NCBI RefSeq assembly: GCF_000808575.1
Contig: NZ_JWLW01000066.1
Span: 310,001 to 374,000 of the forward strand
Length of the DNA stretch: 64,000 nt
From: Alteromonas marina
GTDB taxonomy: Bacteria > Pseudomonadota > Gammaproteobacteria > Enterobacterales > Alteromonadaceae
Direction: 5' to 3'
Part shown: piece after piece, positions 1 through 9,690 of the stretch
Position numbering within the stretch: position 1 is the first letter of the stretch
Layout of the letters: each line of letters begins with the position of its first letter
The notes under the pieces: model-generated
The model's input: the letters and a program-made list of their open reading frames with translations, nothing else
Told to the model about the DNA's origin: nothing
Databases searched by the model: none
Position numbers and translations under genes: made by a program

Positions 1-1014
1 CAGGAAAACTGGGGCTGGCACTATGCATTTGGTGCAGCTGCCATTGGTATGGCAATCGGCCTAATTCAATATTACTTCAGCAACCGTTCGTTATCGGCGG
101 ATTCTGTTGCTCCTGCAAACCCATATCAAGGTGCAGCTAAACAGCGCGCATGGATGGGCGTATGGGCAGTGATTGCACTTGCTGTTGTGGTAATTGTGCT
201 TGCACACATGGGCACTATCGTTATTGAGCCAGTTGCCCTTGCTCAACAAGTTGCCGTTGTATTTACCATTATTTTCTTCGCTTACTTTGGTTTTATTTAT
301 TTCAAAGGTCAGCTAAGCGACAACGAGAAGAAGCGCATGTGGGCGTTGTTCTTAGTGTGTGTTGCTTCAGCGTGTTTCTGGTCTGGTTTCGAACAAGCTG
401 GCTCTTCACTCAACTTATTCGCTCAGAACTACACCGACCGCGTACTTGAAAGCGGCTCGCTACTTACCTCTTGGTTTGGGATGGACGCTATCCCAACGGT
501 ATGGTTCCAGCTTTCAAACTCGCTATTTATCATTATTTTGTCACCTTTCTTTGCTGCCCTCTGGATCAATCTTGCGAAGCGAATGATTGACCCGTCGTAC
601 ACTATAAAGTGTGCAATTGGTATCGTTATTATGGCGTCGGGCTTCTTGGTAATGTTTATGGCATCTCAATATGCTGCACAAGGCCTTAAAGTTGCGCCTA
701 TGTGGCTTGTTACCACTTACTTCTTACACACTGTTGGTGAGCTGTGCCTGAGCCCTGTTGCACTAAGTGCAGTAAGTAAGCTATCGCCTAAGCGTTTCGC
801 AGGGCAAATGATGGGGGTGTTTGTACTTACCTACTCCATCGGTAACATCATTGCTGGCTTACTTTCAGGCAACTTCGACCCTGAGAATGTAGAGCAAATG
901 CCAGATCTGTATCTTCAAATTGCCCTATTTAGCATCGCCATTGCCATCGTGATTGGTTTAATGAGCTTTAAATCTCGTTTCTGGGAAAAAGCAGGCATTG
1001 AAGAAAAGGCGTAA
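1..1014 (+). CDS. POT/PTR family proton-dependent peptide transporter, 3' part
   Basis: The reading frame is open from the first base of the window, so this is the C-terminal part (337 residues) of a longer protein whose start lies upstream. It shows at least seven hydrophobic segments separated by short loops. The stretch GELCLSPVALSAVSKLSP, followed by a Gly-rich membrane segment, is the typical late signature of the POT family (DtpA/DtpB type), which imports di- and tripeptides with protons across the inner membrane. The usual length is about 490-510 residues, so roughly a third is missing. An intrinsic terminator follows. The exact substrate cannot be told from this part. Confidence 0.85.
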   Translation, partial: QENWGWHYAFGAAAIGMAIGLIQYYFSNRSLSADSVAPANPYQGAAKQRAWMGVWAVIALAVVVIVLAHMGTIVIEPVALAQQVAVVFTIIFFAYFGFIYFKGQLSDNEKKRMWALFLVCVASACFWSGFEQAGSSLNLFAQNYTDRVLESGSLLTSWFGMDAIPTVWFQLSNSLFIIILSPFFAALWINLAKRMIDPSYTIKCAIGIVIMASGFLVMFMASQYAAQGLKVAPMWLVTTYFLHTVGELCLSPVALSAVSKLSPKRFAGQMMGVFVLTYSIGNIIAGLLSGNFDPENVEQMPDLYLQIALFSIAIAIVIGLMSFKSRFWEKAGIEEKA

Positions 1015-1058
1015 TTTATTGTTAGCATGTTTTAAGTGCTAACTAATTACCCTACAAT

Positions 1059-1092
1059 AACCGCCGCAACGTAACGTTCCGGCGGTTTTTTT
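1059..1092 (+). terminator. Intrinsic terminator after the peptide transporter
   Basis: AACCGCCG (1059-1066) pairs with CGGCGGTT (1080-1087) around a 13-base loop and is followed by a run of T. It lies 45 bases after the transporter stop and just before the next gene. Confidence 0.85.
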
Positions 1093-1115
1093 ATTAAGGG
1101 CTTTTGGATAAACCT

Positions 1116-1418
1116 ATGAAGTTTTATTTTTCTACCAGAGATATTCCTGCCTTAAAAGGTCTTCCATTGACAGAGCGCGTTAAATTGCTCGACCAGGCCG
1201 CAAAGCGGCTATCTGTCCCAGAGAAGACTTTACTGAATGTGCTAAAGTTACTCGTCATTGTTCCGGTATTCGCATTTATTCTTCAAACCGCGTCAAATTG
1301 GACCTCGTTACTGTGGGCTTTTGTGGTATTTTTAATTTATCCATTGGTTATAAAACCTATTCAATATTCCATCTGCGCTAAATACATTGCGCAACCGTCT
1401 AGCAAGGAGAATGCATGA
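1116..1418 (+). CDS. Small uncharacterised membrane protein
   Basis: A 100-residue protein whose first half is polar and basic and whose second half carries two hydrophobic segments (about residues 40-57 and 62-78), so it is probably a small inner-membrane protein. The frame also opens at a TTG at 1104, but the ATG at 1116 is preferred because the only Shine-Dalgarno-like AAGGG (1096-1100) would be too close to the TTG. Its stop overlaps the galE start (ATGA), so the two genes are translationally coupled. I recognise no function; similar short proteins of unknown function occur in Alteromonadales and Vibrionales. Confidence 0.7.
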   Translation: MKFYFSTRDIPALKGLPLTERVKLLDQAAKRLSVPEKTLLNVLKLLVIVPVFAFILQTASNWTSLLWAFVVFLIYPLVIKPIQYSICAKYIAQPSSKENA

Positions 1419-2437
1419 AGACCATCTTAGTCACTGGTGGTGCAGGCTATATAGGTAGTCACACAGTTTTACAGTTACTTGAACAAAACTACGGTGTTGT
1501 AGTGCTGGATAACCTTGCAAACGCAAGTGCTGAATCACTTCGTCGTGTAGAAGCGTTAACAGGCAAGTCGGTTACGTTTGTGCAGGGCGACATTCGCGAT
1601 ACCGCCGTGTTAGATGACATATTCAGCGAGCATAACATTTATGCCGTTATTCACTTTGCGGGTTTAAAAGCCGTTGGCGAGTCTGTGCAAAAGCCCCTTT
1701 CATACTATGAAAACAACGTTTACGGTACGCTGACACTATGTAAAGCTATGCAGAAGCACAACGTAAAGAATATCGTGTTTAGCTCATCTGCAACGGTTTA
1801 CGGCGATCCTGCATCGCTACCTCTACGTGAAGATATGGCGACAGGCCACCCGACAAACCCTTACGGTATGTCGAAGCTTATGGTTGAACATATGCTTAGC
1901 GATCTTTACGTGTCGGATAACGAGTGGAATATAGTATTACTTCGTTACTTCAATCCCGTTGGCGCACACGAGTCTGGCCAAATCGGTGAAGATCCGAACG
2001 GCATTCCGAACAACTTAATGCCTTATATCTCTCAGGTTGCTACCGGTAAGCTAGAGCAGCTAAGCGTGTTCGGTGACGACTACGATACCGCTGATGGCAC
2101 AGGCGTTCGCGACTATATCCATGTTGTTGATCTTGCCAATGGTCACTTGAAAGCACTTGATCGTTTAAACCTTAACATGGGCTTAGACAAATACAACCTA
2201 GGTACAGGTCAGGGCTATTCAGTCATCGAAATGATCAAAGCATTTGAAAAAGGTTCGGGTAGAACCGTATCCTATAAGATTGCACCGCGTAGAAGTGGCG
2301 ATGTGGCAGCCTGTTATGCCGATCCAACAAAAGCTGCTACAGAGCTTAACTGGCATGCAGAAAAAGGCTTGGAAGACATGTGTGCCGACACATGGAACTG
2401 GCAGTCACAAAACCCGATGGGCTATCCAAAGGATTAG
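1415..2437 (+). CDS. galE: UDP-glucose 4-epimerase
   Basis: This interconverts UDP-glucose and UDP-galactose, supplying galactose for surface polysaccharides and allowing galactose use through the Leloir pathway. It is an extended short-chain dehydrogenase: the NAD-binding glycine motif [10 protein letters not shown] is at residues 7-16, the serine cluster FSSSATVYG at 122-130, and the catalytic pair Tyr150/Lys154 in YGMSK. At 340 residues it has the normal length (E. coli 338). It overlaps the upstream small membrane protein gene by four bases and ends in a strong terminator. No other galactose genes lie nearby, so a cell-envelope role is at least as likely as sugar catabolism. Confidence 0.95.
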   Translation: MKTILVTGGAGYIGSHTVLQLLEQNYGVVVLDNLANASAESLRRVEALTGKSVTFVQGDIRDTAVLDDIFSEHNIYAVIHFAGLKAVGESVQKPLSYYENNVYGTLTLCKAMQKHNVKNIVFSSSATVYGDPASLPLREDMATGHPTNPYGMSKLMVEHMLSDLYVSDNEWNIVLLRYFNPVGAHESGQIGEDPNGIPNNLMPYISQVATGKLEQLSVFGDDYDTADGTGVRDYIHVVDLANGHLKALDRLNLNMGLDKYNLGTGQGYSVIEMIKAFEKGSGRTVSYKIAPRRSGDVAACYADPTKAATELNWHAEKGLEDMCADTWNWQSQNPMGYPKD

Positions 2438-2484
2438 CTTGTCGTTTGAGCGCTGCCAATAGGCTTGTTCACATACCTAGAACT

Positions 2485-2517
2485 AAAAAGCCATGCTGTT
2501 GAGCATGGCTTTTTTTG
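2485..2517 (+). terminator. Intrinsic terminator after galE
   Basis: AGCCATGCT (2489-2497) pairs with AGCATGGCT (2502-2510) around a four-base loop, followed by seven T and preceded by A residues, so it could also work on the minus strand. Confidence 0.9.
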
Positions 2518-2629
2518 TGCGGCGCATATATGGCTGGAGTGACGTTGAAGTTGAGGTTGAAATTAGATAGTAGTAACTAAACCCTGCCCCGAATTTCATC
2601 CAACATCGTTTTTATTTATCACTCTTTCT

Positions 2630-3574
2630 CTATTTGCCGTCTTTCGACTTGGCGTCTTTTTCTTTTAGCTTAGCTTTCTCACTGTCATCAACTGACGCAT
2701 CTTCTGAATCTGTCGACTCATCAACACCTTCTTCCGACGTTTCTTCATAGCTATCAAAGTCATTGCCTTCCAGCATTGCTTCAAAATCAGCAAAGTCATC
2801 TAGCTGCTCATCATCAATGGCTTTATCGCCGCTTTTACCGTCGGTAACGCGAAACTCCAAGTTTTCAAAGTAAGCATTTTTTACAAAAGCATAGTCATCA
2901 ACAGACTGCTCTAGCTGCGCTTCTTGATCAAGTAATTGGGCTCTTGTTTCAAGTACCGAAATACCAATACGCGCTAAGTTTACAGAACCTTCAAGTAACG
3001 ACATTGGAAATGCAAAACCGTCGACATAATCACCGGTAAAGCTTCGCGGATCACTTGGGCCTAAAAACGGCAGCATTAAGAAAGGCCCGGTATCTAATCC
3101 CCACACAGCCAGAGTTTCACCAAACTGCTCCCGTTTACGCTCAATACCAATTTTAGACGCAACATCAAAGGTGCCAACTAACCCTACCGTGGTGTTAATT
3201 AAAAAACGAGCCAGGCTATCTAAACCATCGTCAACTTTGCCTTGAAACATATTATTCAAAAAGTTAGCAGGCTCTTGTAGGTTGTCCGTGATGTTCACCA
3301 AACCAGTTCGCGCAGGCTGAGGCATTACCGTCACGTAGGTAACCGTTATTGGGCGTAAGATATAGGCATCCAACACATCCCAGTTAAAATCCCAGATTTC
3401 ACGGTTAACCGGCTCGAACGGGTCGCGGGGGTCTGAAGTATCTACTACAGCCGCGCTCGCCCCAGTGTCTTGAGAATACGCTTGAGCCTGATCTTGAGTA
3501 TGGTTACTCGCACAGCCACCTAAAAGACTTGCGGCAATAATCAACCCAGTGGCGAGTGATTTAGACAGTTCCAT
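2630..3574 (-). CDS. mlaA: MlaA (VacJ) family outer-membrane lipoprotein
   Basis: MlaA sits in the outer membrane and removes misplaced phospholipids from the outer leaflet, passing them to the MlaC/MlaFEDB system. The protein starts with a lipoprotein signal ending in the lipobox LLGGC (Cys21). The MlaA core follows: DPFEPVNREIWDFN, the PARTGLVNITDNLQEPANFLNN region and RFLINTTVGLVGTFDVA. The C-terminal 80 residues or so are a highly acidic Asp/Glu/Ser tail ending in a Lys-rich stretch, longer than in E. coli MlaA (251 residues). The gene is two bases downstream of ccmI and is probably co-transcribed with the ccm operon; no other mla gene is in the window. Confidence 0.92.
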   Translation of the reverse strand: MELSKSLATGLIIAASLLGGCASNHTQDQAQAYSQDTGASAAVVDTSDPRDPFEPVNREIWDFNWDVLDAYILRPITVTYVTVMPQPARTGLVNITDNLQEPANFLNNMFQGKVDDGLDSLARFLINTTVGLVGTFDVASKIGIERKREQFGETLAVWGLDTGPFLMLPFLGPSDPRSFTGDYVDGFAFPMSLLEGSVNLARIGISVLETRAQLLDQEAQLEQSVDDYAFVKNAYFENLEFRVTDGKSGDKAIDDEQLDDFADFEAMLEGNDFDSYEETSEEGVDESTDSEDASVDDSEKAKLKEKDAKSKDGK

Positions 3575-3576
3575 AC

Positions 3577-4866
3577 TTATAATTCCTTATCAATAATAAC
3601 GCTTAGTGAAGATATTTCGTTGGCAGCAACGCTTGCGCTCACACTGCCTTGCCATTCGCCTTTTGCAACTGCCACATTACCGTCTTTAGATAGTCTTGCG
3701 GTAACCACCACATCAGAAAGTGTTGCTAGCGTGAATTGTGGCATCATTGCGTTCTCTGTGGTTAGAGTAACGGAAACAGGGAAGTCTTCTATGGGCAGTT
3801 TAACTACAGCAGCGGGCATTTTGTTGTCAGAGTTTGCGTCTTGAGCGAAAACTATTAGAAAACCCTCTTTAGGCGCTTTTGTATTAGCGTCGTCAGACAG
3901 CCTCACCGTAATATTAAAGCCGGTTTGTGCTTCGCTGCTATCACTTTGAGCTGTTGACACATTCGCAGGCTCAATTCCCGTATTTTGTAGCGCTGCCATT
4001 TCATTGGTATTCCCTTTTAGCTCTTTTATACGCGCAACTAAACGCTGCGCCATATCGCTATCAGCTGGCAACTTACCTTCTACTTGTTGATAAAAACGCT
4101 GAGTATTTTCAAGATCGCCAAGCTGAGCGGAGACCACCGCCATCATCAGCGCAAGATTATCATTCGCTGGATTGTCGTTTAGCAAGCCCAATAAGATAGA
4201 TTGTGCACGTTCTAAGTTATTTACATCCCCTGTGGTCATCAAGGCTTGAGCAAGCGTAATGCGATTAGCAGAGTTAGATGGCGCCAAACTCACCGCTTTA
4301 TCAATAGCTTCAATGGCCTGTACTTCTTGACCAATACTCAGCATCAATCTGCCAAAATACATCCATCCCGTGTCATCTTCGGGCTCTTCTCTCAAACGCT
4401 GGCGTATAGCAAGAGCAAGGCTAGCAATGTCTTGTTGGGTCAGGTTGTTTGCATTACCGCTGGCAAGCTGTTGACTCAATTCGGGCAACGCTTCAATGGC
4501 TTGGCTTGCCTGGGTAACACGACCCATTTGGTTTACCTGCGCATATACAATTACTCCGCAGGCTATCGCAAGCACGGCGCCAATCGCGAGCGGAAGTTTT
4601 GCATTACCCGTTTTATGAGATTGAAATGCGCTTTCATCTACCAGCGCTAGTTTTAGTTCGTCAACGGCTTGTCGTTTGTCATGCTCACTAATGAGCCCTT
4701 CTTGCACTTCACGATCAAGTTCGGCAAGGCGCTGCTTAACAATTTGCGTATTGCTTAAACTGTCTTGTTTTGCGTGATTTTTATTACGCAGCCATGGGAA
4801 AGCGACAATTAGTAGAACAAGCGTAATTAAGCCTGAAACAATAATATAAAACTCAGACCAACTCAT
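3577..4866 (-). CDS. ccmI: Cytochrome c maturation protein CcmI (TPR, apocytochrome chaperone)
   Basis: CcmI binds apocytochrome c and hands it to the CcmF/CcmH heme-ligation machinery. The N-terminus carries a transmembrane segment (residues 5-24), a cytoplasmic loop with the conserved pattern LAELDREVQEGLISEHD, a second membrane segment (about 93-110), then a periplasmic tetratricopeptide region (about 160-280) and a C-terminal beta-rich domain. Length 429. It overlaps ccmH by four bases. In E. coli this function is fused to the C-terminus of CcmH; here it is a separate gene, as in Pseudomonas and Rhodobacter. Confidence 0.9.
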   Translation of the reverse strand: MSWSEFYIIVSGLITLVLLIVAFPWLRNKNHAKQDSLSNTQIVKQRLAELDREVQEGLISEHDKRQAVDELKLALVDESAFQSHKTGNAKLPLAIGAVLAIACGVIVYAQVNQMGRVTQASQAIEALPELSQQLASGNANNLTQQDIASLALAIRQRLREEPEDDTGWMYFGRLMLSIGQEVQAIEAIDKAVSLAPSNSANRITLAQALMTTGDVNNLERAQSILLGLLNDNPANDNLALMMAVVSAQLGDLENTQRFYQQVEGKLPADSDMAQRLVARIKELKGNTNEMAALQNTGIEPANVSTAQSDSSEAQTGFNITVRLSDDANTKAPKEGFLIVFAQDANSDNKMPAAVVKLPIEDFPVSVTLTTENAMMPQFTLATLSDVVVTARLSKDGNVAVAKGEWQGSVSASVAANEISSLSVIIDKEL

Positions 4867-5360
4867 TCTTTCTCTCGCTCCAACATTTCATCTGCTTTAG
4901 CTAACTTAGCGGCCATATCTTCTGGTGGTGTTACCGATTTGCGGCGAATCACCACAATTAGGGCAATAAAAATAAACAAAACAGGGCCAGCCCAAAGCCA
5001 CAAGGTCGCAGCTGTAACTGGCGGTTGATAATGCACAAAATCGCCATAGCGCGACTTCATAAAATCAATCACCTCCTGCTCTGTTTTGCCTTGCTTTAGT
5101 AACGCGTAAACTTTTCGGCGCATGTCATGGGCAATCATGGCGTCGCTATCAGCAATATTCTGGTTTTGACACATAGGGCAACGTAATTCGGCGGTAAGCT
5201 TTAAAAAGCTTTCACGCTGAGCTGGCGTGTCGAAAGAAAACTTATCTTCAGCCGCACTTACTGAAAAAGCGCTAAACACAAACAGCAGTGCGAAAACGTT
5301 AAGCGCAATGGCTCTAGCGTTTGCGAATCTGTGGATAGAGGTCGTCAACAACATAATCAT
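4863..5360 (-). CDS. ccmH: Cytochrome c maturation protein CcmH
   Basis: CcmH is a membrane-anchored periplasmic thiol-disulfide protein that reduces the CXXCH cysteines of apocytochrome c before heme attachment. The sequence has a signal peptide (about residues 15-37), the redox motif LRCPMCQNQ (Cys61 and Cys64), the downstream helical region ending KSRYGDFVHYQPP, and one C-terminal membrane segment (about 107-127). At 165 residues it is the short, unfused form. It overlaps ccmI at one end and ccmG at the other by four bases each, indicating tight translational coupling. Confidence 0.94.
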   Translation of the reverse strand: MIMLLTTSIHRFANARAIALNVFALLFVFSAFSVSAAEDKFSFDTPAQRESFLKLTAELRCPMCQNQNIADSDAMIAHDMRRKVYALLKQGKTEQEVIDFMKSRYGDFVHYQPPVTAATLWLWAGPVLFIFIALIVVIRRKSVTPPEDMAAKLAKADEMLEREKE

Positions 5361-6058
5361 TTCCCTCCCTGTGCACTTGCGGAGCTCTGATTATTCTTTT
5401 CATTAAGCGTGTTCGACAATGTAGGCTCTGAGGCCATAACTGCATCTACATCTAACTTTTTGCCATTGCCTGTTTTGCCAGATGCTTCTGCCACCAGCTT
5501 GTTATATAGCGGGCCAACTTTGGAGTTCCAAACACGCTCGTTAATATCGCCTATGTGGTGCATGCGAATGATGCCATCAGCGTCGATAACAAAGTGTTCT
5601 GGCGCTCCTGTTACGCCAAGGTCGAGCGACGTATCGCGATAGACATCAAAAATATTATACGCGTAAGGGTTACCGTAACGGCTGAGCATGTCGGTAACTT
5701 CTTGCTGAACGCGGCTCAGTGTTTTTGTGCCAAAGTCTGGGTCTAAGTCCTGATCAAAATACAATCCTACAATGTGGACGTTTTGTTCGTTCTTTAGCTG
5801 AGTTAGGTACGGCATCTCAACAGCGCAGGTCACGCACCATACACCCCATACATTTAATATGGTGACCTTGCCCTTTAAATCTTCAGGTGTATAGGTCACC
5901 TCTGGCTTCATCAGGTCTGGCAGTGAGAATGCAGGTAAAGTCTTATCCTGAACCTGAGAATCTAACTCTCTGGGGTCAGAAAAAAGCCCTTTAAACAGAA
6001 AAATGACCAGCAAAGAAAACAACACTAACGGAATAGCAACGAGTGGTGCTTTTTTCAT
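5357..6058 (-). CDS. ccmG: Thiol:disulfide interchange protein CcmG/DsbE
   Basis: This periplasmic thioredoxin-like protein, kept in the membrane by an N-terminal anchor (residues 5-24), supplies reductant to CcmH and apocytochrome c. The active site is WCVTC (Cys75 and Cys78), followed by the conserved EMPYL; the cis-proline region GAPEHFVIDADG is near residue 153. The usual CcmG active site is WCxxC, which fits. Length 233, longer than E. coli CcmG (185) because of a polar Gly/Asn/Ser-rich C-terminal extension of about 35 residues. It sits between ccmF and ccmH with overlaps at both ends. Confidence 0.94.
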   Translation of the reverse strand: MKKAPLVAIPLVLFSLLVIFLFKGLFSDPRELDSQVQDKTLPAFSLPDLMKPEVTYTPEDLKGKVTILNVWGVWCVTCAVEMPYLTQLKNEQNVHIVGLYFDQDLDPDFGTKTLSRVQQEVTDMLSRYGNPYAYNIFDVYRDTSLDLGVTGAPEHFVIDADGIIRMHHIGDINERVWNSKVGPLYNKLVAEASGKTGNGKKLDVDAVMASEPTLSNTLNEKNNQSSASAQGGK

Positions 6059-8115
6059 TATGCGCCTCCTTTCACTGACGCATTTGATGGAGTGGATACT
6101 TGACCATGAGATTGCTCAGCGTCGCTTTCACCTTTCCCACCAAATACACGTTTTATCTTTTTTACTTTAGCCATACGGTAACGTTTGTCGCTAATAGAGA
6201 AGATACCGCCTATAGCCATAACCACTGCGCCCGCCCATAGCCAGATCACAAATGGCTTAATATAAATACGGATGGCCCATGCGCCATTGTCTAAAGGCTC
6301 GCCCATAGCGATAAATAAATCTCTTATAGGATTTGAGTGAATAGCGGCTTCAGTCATCGGCATACGCTGTACGATATACAAACGCTTTTCTGGCTCTAGA
6401 TGCGCGATCAATTCACCGTCTTGATAAACGTCGAATACGCCCTTGTCCGCGTTAAAGTTCGGGCCTTGGACTTTGACGACGTCTCTAAAGCTAAAGTCAT
6501 AGCCGCCAAGAGAAACGGTATCGCCGATGTCCATGCGCACATCCCGCTCCATTTCGTAGTTTGAAACAAGGGTAATACCGATAATGCAGATAGCAAAACC
6601 CACATGGCCCAGCACCATTCCCCAGTGACTTGGCGTAAGCTTGCGAAGTTTAACTAGCACCGATGCATTATCACTGTTACCTGATGGCATAGCCGATAAG
6701 CGCTGCATCACCTCTTGCACCGTAGTAACGAGGATCCAAAACACTAATATCATGCCTAAAACGCCCATATAGGTTGGTTCATCATAGGCAAAGTTAACTA
6801 GTACACCGGCACTTAGCGCAATACCGCCAGCGATTAATAGCTGTTTTTGTAATTCACTGGCTTTTTGCTGTTTCCAGCGCGTAAGCGGGCCAAGACCGAG
6901 CATTAGTACGAATGGCACAATCAATAACGTGAACATTTGATTGAAGAACGGAGCGCCTACCGAAATACTGCCTAGACCTAACTCTTTATGTACAAGAGGC
7001 AGTAGTGTACCCAACAATACAACCAGTGTTGCTGCGCACAAAAATACATTGTTACCCATTAACAACACTTCACGGGAAAACGCTTGATAGCGGCCAGGGC
7101 TTTTAAGTGAAGCAGCACGCATAGCGTAAAGCAGCAAGCCAAAGCCACTAAGTACAATCAATATTCCCAGTATAAATAAGCCTCGGGTTGGATCGCTTGC
7201 AAACGAGTGTACCGAAACAATCACTCCAGAACGTACTAAGAAGGTGCCAAGTAAACTCAAACTAAATGCGGCAATAGCAAGCAGTACGGTCCACGACTTA
7301 AACGCCTTTCGCTTTTCGGTTACGGCTAGCGAGTGCATTAAGGCAGTACCGACCAGCCAAGGCATGAAAGAGGCGTTTTCGACTGGATCCCAGAACCACC
7401 AGCCACCCCAGCCAAGTTCGTAATACGCCCACCAGCTACCCAGCGCAATACCCACGGTAAGAAACGCCCAAGCTGAAATGACCCAAGGCCTTGACCAGCG
7501 TGCCCAGGTTGAGTCTAGCTGCCCTGAAATTAGTGCTGAAATTGCAAAAGCAAACGCGACAGAAAAGCCAACATAACCCATGTAAAGCATAGGCGGGTGA
7601 ATGATCATGCCAAAATCTTGCAGCAGCGGATTAAGATCTCGCCCATCGACCGGGAAAAATGGCAGCATGCTGTTAAACGGGTTTGAGGTAAGCAGCATGA
7701 ATAAGTAAAAACCGATGCCCACCATTCCCAATACCGACAGCACCCTTGCAACCATAGCAAGAGGAATACCCTTGCTGAATATCGCCACTGCTACTGTCCA
7801 TATGGAAAGCATCAGCACCCAAAGCAGAAATGAGCCTTCGTGGCCTCCCCACACAGCGGTAATTTTATAATAAATGGGAAGTCGACTATTTGAGTGCTGG
7901 GCAACATAGGCCACACTGAAATCGTCAGTCACAAAGGCGTAGGTTAAGCATAGATAGGCAATAAGCGTGAAGGTAAATAAGCCAATTGCCAGTGGTTTGG
8001 CCGTTGCCATTAACGCCTCGTGCTGACGGTGAGCCCCCCAAAGCGGATAAACTGCCAATAATATAGAGAGCACTAGCGCAAGCGTCAGCGCAATATTTCC
8101 AATTTCTGGCACCAT
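6058..8115 (-). CDS. ccmF: Cytochrome c heme lyase CcmF
   Basis: CcmF is the integral-membrane part of the heme ligation complex, taking heme from holo-CcmE and attaching it to apocytochrome c. It has about 14-15 hydrophobic segments. The diagnostic tryptophan-rich WWD motif is WGGWWFWDPVEN (residues 236-247); conserved histidine regions include VWGGHEGSF (89-95) and IIHPPMLYMG (171-180). A large periplasmic loop precedes the last membrane segment. Length 685 against about 650 in E. coli, the difference being a charged C-terminal tail. It starts three bases after ccmE and shares one base with ccmG. Confidence 0.96.
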   Translation of the reverse strand: MVPEIGNIALTLALVLSILLAVYPLWGAHRQHEALMATAKPLAIGLFTFTLIAYLCLTYAFVTDDFSVAYVAQHSNSRLPIYYKITAVWGGHEGSFLLWVLMLSIWTVAVAIFSKGIPLAMVARVLSVLGMVGIGFYLFMLLTSNPFNSMLPFFPVDGRDLNPLLQDFGMIIHPPMLYMGYVGFSVAFAFAISALISGQLDSTWARWSRPWVISAWAFLTVGIALGSWWAYYELGWGGWWFWDPVENASFMPWLVGTALMHSLAVTEKRKAFKSWTVLLAIAAFSLSLLGTFLVRSGVIVSVHSFASDPTRGLFILGILIVLSGFGLLLYAMRAASLKSPGRYQAFSREVLLMGNNVFLCAATLVVLLGTLLPLVHKELGLGSISVGAPFFNQMFTLLIVPFVLMLGLGPLTRWKQQKASELQKQLLIAGGIALSAGVLVNFAYDEPTYMGVLGMILVFWILVTTVQEVMQRLSAMPSGNSDNASVLVKLRKLTPSHWGMVLGHVGFAICIIGITLVSNYEMERDVRMDIGDTVSLGGYDFSFRDVVKVQGPNFNADKGVFDVYQDGELIAHLEPEKRLYIVQRMPMTEAAIHSNPIRDLFIAMGEPLDNGAWAIRIYIKPFVIWLWAGAVVMAIGGIFSISDKRYRMAKVKKIKRVFGGKGESDAEQSHGQVSTPSNASVKGGA

Positions 8116-8118
8116 TAT

Positions 8119-8613
8119 TTACTTGCCTCCGCTGCCGGTAGTCGACTCGTAGGATGGCATATTTTCAGGTTTAACGTGCTTAATGCCCTTCATTTTTTCA
8201 GCTAGCTCAGGCGGCATGTATTCTTCATCGTGCTTAGCCAGCACTTCCTGCGCTTTAATGTTGCTCGCGCCAGTGAGTACACCCGTTGCTACAATGCCCT
8301 GACCTTCGCGGAATAAATCAGGAAGGATACCGGTATAAGTCACGGTAACCGTTGGGCCAGTATCGATAAGGTCAAAGCTGACGGCTAAGCTTTCTTGATC
8401 CCTTTTCACACTACCAGGCACTACCATACCGCCTATACGAAGACGCTGGCCAACCTGCGGTTTCTGGCCGTTTTTACCTTCAATGATTTCGCTTGGCGTA
8501 TAGAAAAGGTCAATACTGTCGTTAAGCGCGTAAAGCATCAGTCCAATTGCACTTACTATTAAAAAACCGATAATTCCCACTACGGCTAGTCGCTGCTTTC
8601 GTCTCGGGTTCAT
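8119..8613 (-). CDS. ccmE: Heme chaperone CcmE
   Basis: CcmE covalently binds heme in the periplasm and delivers it to CcmF. The 164-residue protein has a basic N-terminus (MNPRRKQR), one membrane anchor (about residues 9-30), an OB-fold beta-barrel domain, and the heme-binding histidine in LAKHDEEY (His128) with the conserved Tyr132. His-type CcmE with HxxxY matches the gammaproteobacterial class. A 74-base gap separates it from ccmD upstream, the only noticeable gap inside the ccm block. Confidence 0.95.
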   Translation of the reverse strand: MNPRRKQRLAVVGIIGFLIVSAIGLMLYALNDSIDLFYTPSEIIEGKNGQKPQVGQRLRIGGMVVPGSVKRDQESLAVSFDLIDTGPTVTVTYTGILPDLFREGQGIVATGVLTGASNIKAQEVLAKHDEEYMPPELAEKMKGIKHVKPENMPSYESTTGSGGK

Positions 8614-8687
8614 GCAACTCTCACTTCGAAAAAACTAATAAACAATAAAAACGCGAATGAATGCTAAGTTCACTTTTCACATTAACA

Positions 8688-8897
8688 CTAGGTGTTGTCT
8701 TGCTGTTGCTGTCGCGCTTTTTTAATACGCGCTTTTCGTTCTTTTTCCACCACTACCTGCTTTAAAAGGTCGCGATGTTTACTAAAACTCTGAATAGCGA
8801 TAATGCCCATTGCTAAGAACGTAACGCCAAACGACAGCCATACATAAAATGCATAGCCTCCCATATTTAAAAAATCGGCAAAGGATTCAAACTGCAT
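8688..8897 (-). CDS. ccmD: Heme exporter protein CcmD
   Basis: CcmD is a small membrane protein that holds the CcmABC complex together and promotes release of holo-CcmE. It has 69 residues, with one hydrophobic segment (about residues 13-36, containing GGYAFYVWLSFGVTFLA, the typical CcmD pattern) and a basic, Gln-rich C-terminus on the cytoplasmic side. It lies one base after ccmC. Confidence 0.92.
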   Translation of the reverse strand: MQFESFADFLNMGGYAFYVWLSFGVTFLAMGIIAIQSFSKHRDLLKQVVVEKERKARIKKARQQQQDNT

Positions 8898-8898
8898 C

Positions 8899-9690
8899 TT
8901 AACTGCCCTCTTTTAAACTAGCAGTAGCCGCATCACCAGGTTGTTGATTTAATGCTTTATTCATTGCTAGCGCTTGTACCCAAGGTCGGTGCATTTCTCT
9001 AAGCACAATCTCATTACGTAATCGTACAGTGATCACAGCCCCAATAAAAAAAGCGAAGCCCAGCAGGTTAATTAACAACGGCCACAGCATTTCAGGGGCA
9101 ATTGAAGGGTTGTCGAATTTACTGATAGTCGCCCCTTGATGCAACGTATTCCACCACTCTACCGAGTAGTGAATAATGGGGATATTTACTACACCTACAA
9201 GCGCCATTACGCCTGCGGCTTTGCCCGCCTGTTGCTTATCTTCAAACGCACCGTAGAGCGCAATCACGCCCATGTACAAGAAAAGCAGAATAAGCTCGGA
9301 CGTCAGGCGTGCATCCCACACCCACCAAGCGCCCCACATTGGCTTGCCCCAAGCGGCGCCGGTGAACAAAGCGATAAACGTCATTACTGCGCCGATAGGC
9401 GCCATAGCAATCATGCTCATATAAGCGGTGCGCCACTGCCAAACCATACCCACCAAGGCCGCAATCGCCATGGCCACATAGGTGCCCATAGACAAAATGG
9501 CGCTAGGTACGTGGATATAGATGATTCTAAATGAATCGCCCTGCTGATAATCTTGAGGCGCAAAGGCCAGCCCCCACACGGTGCCTACGCTTAAACACGC
9601 TAGAGCGCCAACCCAAAACCAAGGCTGTAAAGTTAAACAAAGCTGATAGGCTCGCTCTGTTTTTGCGTAGGGATGTAACCACTTCCACAT
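8899..9690 (-). CDS. ccmC: Heme transporter CcmC
   Basis: CcmC presents heme to CcmE at the periplasmic face of the inner membrane. The 263-residue protein has six hydrophobic segments and the tryptophan-rich WWD motif MWGAWWVWDARLTSELILLF, flanked by the conserved His in IYIHVPSAIL and the later IHYSVEWWNTLHQG. It overlaps the ccmB stop by one base. Length and motifs fit E. coli CcmC (245) with a short C-terminal extension. Confidence 0.95.
   Translation of the reverse strand: MWKWLHPYAKTERAYQLCLTLQPWFWVGALACLSVGTVWGLAFAPQDYQQGDSFRIIYIHVPSAILSMGTYVAMAIAALVGMVWQWRTAYMSMIAMAPIGAVMTFIALFTGAAWGKPMWGAWWVWDARLTSELILLFLYMGVIALYGAFEDKQQAGKAAGVMALVGVVNIPIIHYSVEWWNTLHQGATISKFDNPSIAPEMLWPLLINLLGFAFFIGAVITVRLRNEIVLREMHRPWVQALAMNKALNQQPGDAATASLKEGS

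Noticed and set aside
4246-4650. 134-codon plus-strand open frame
   Set aside because: Antisense to ccmI inside a compact operon.
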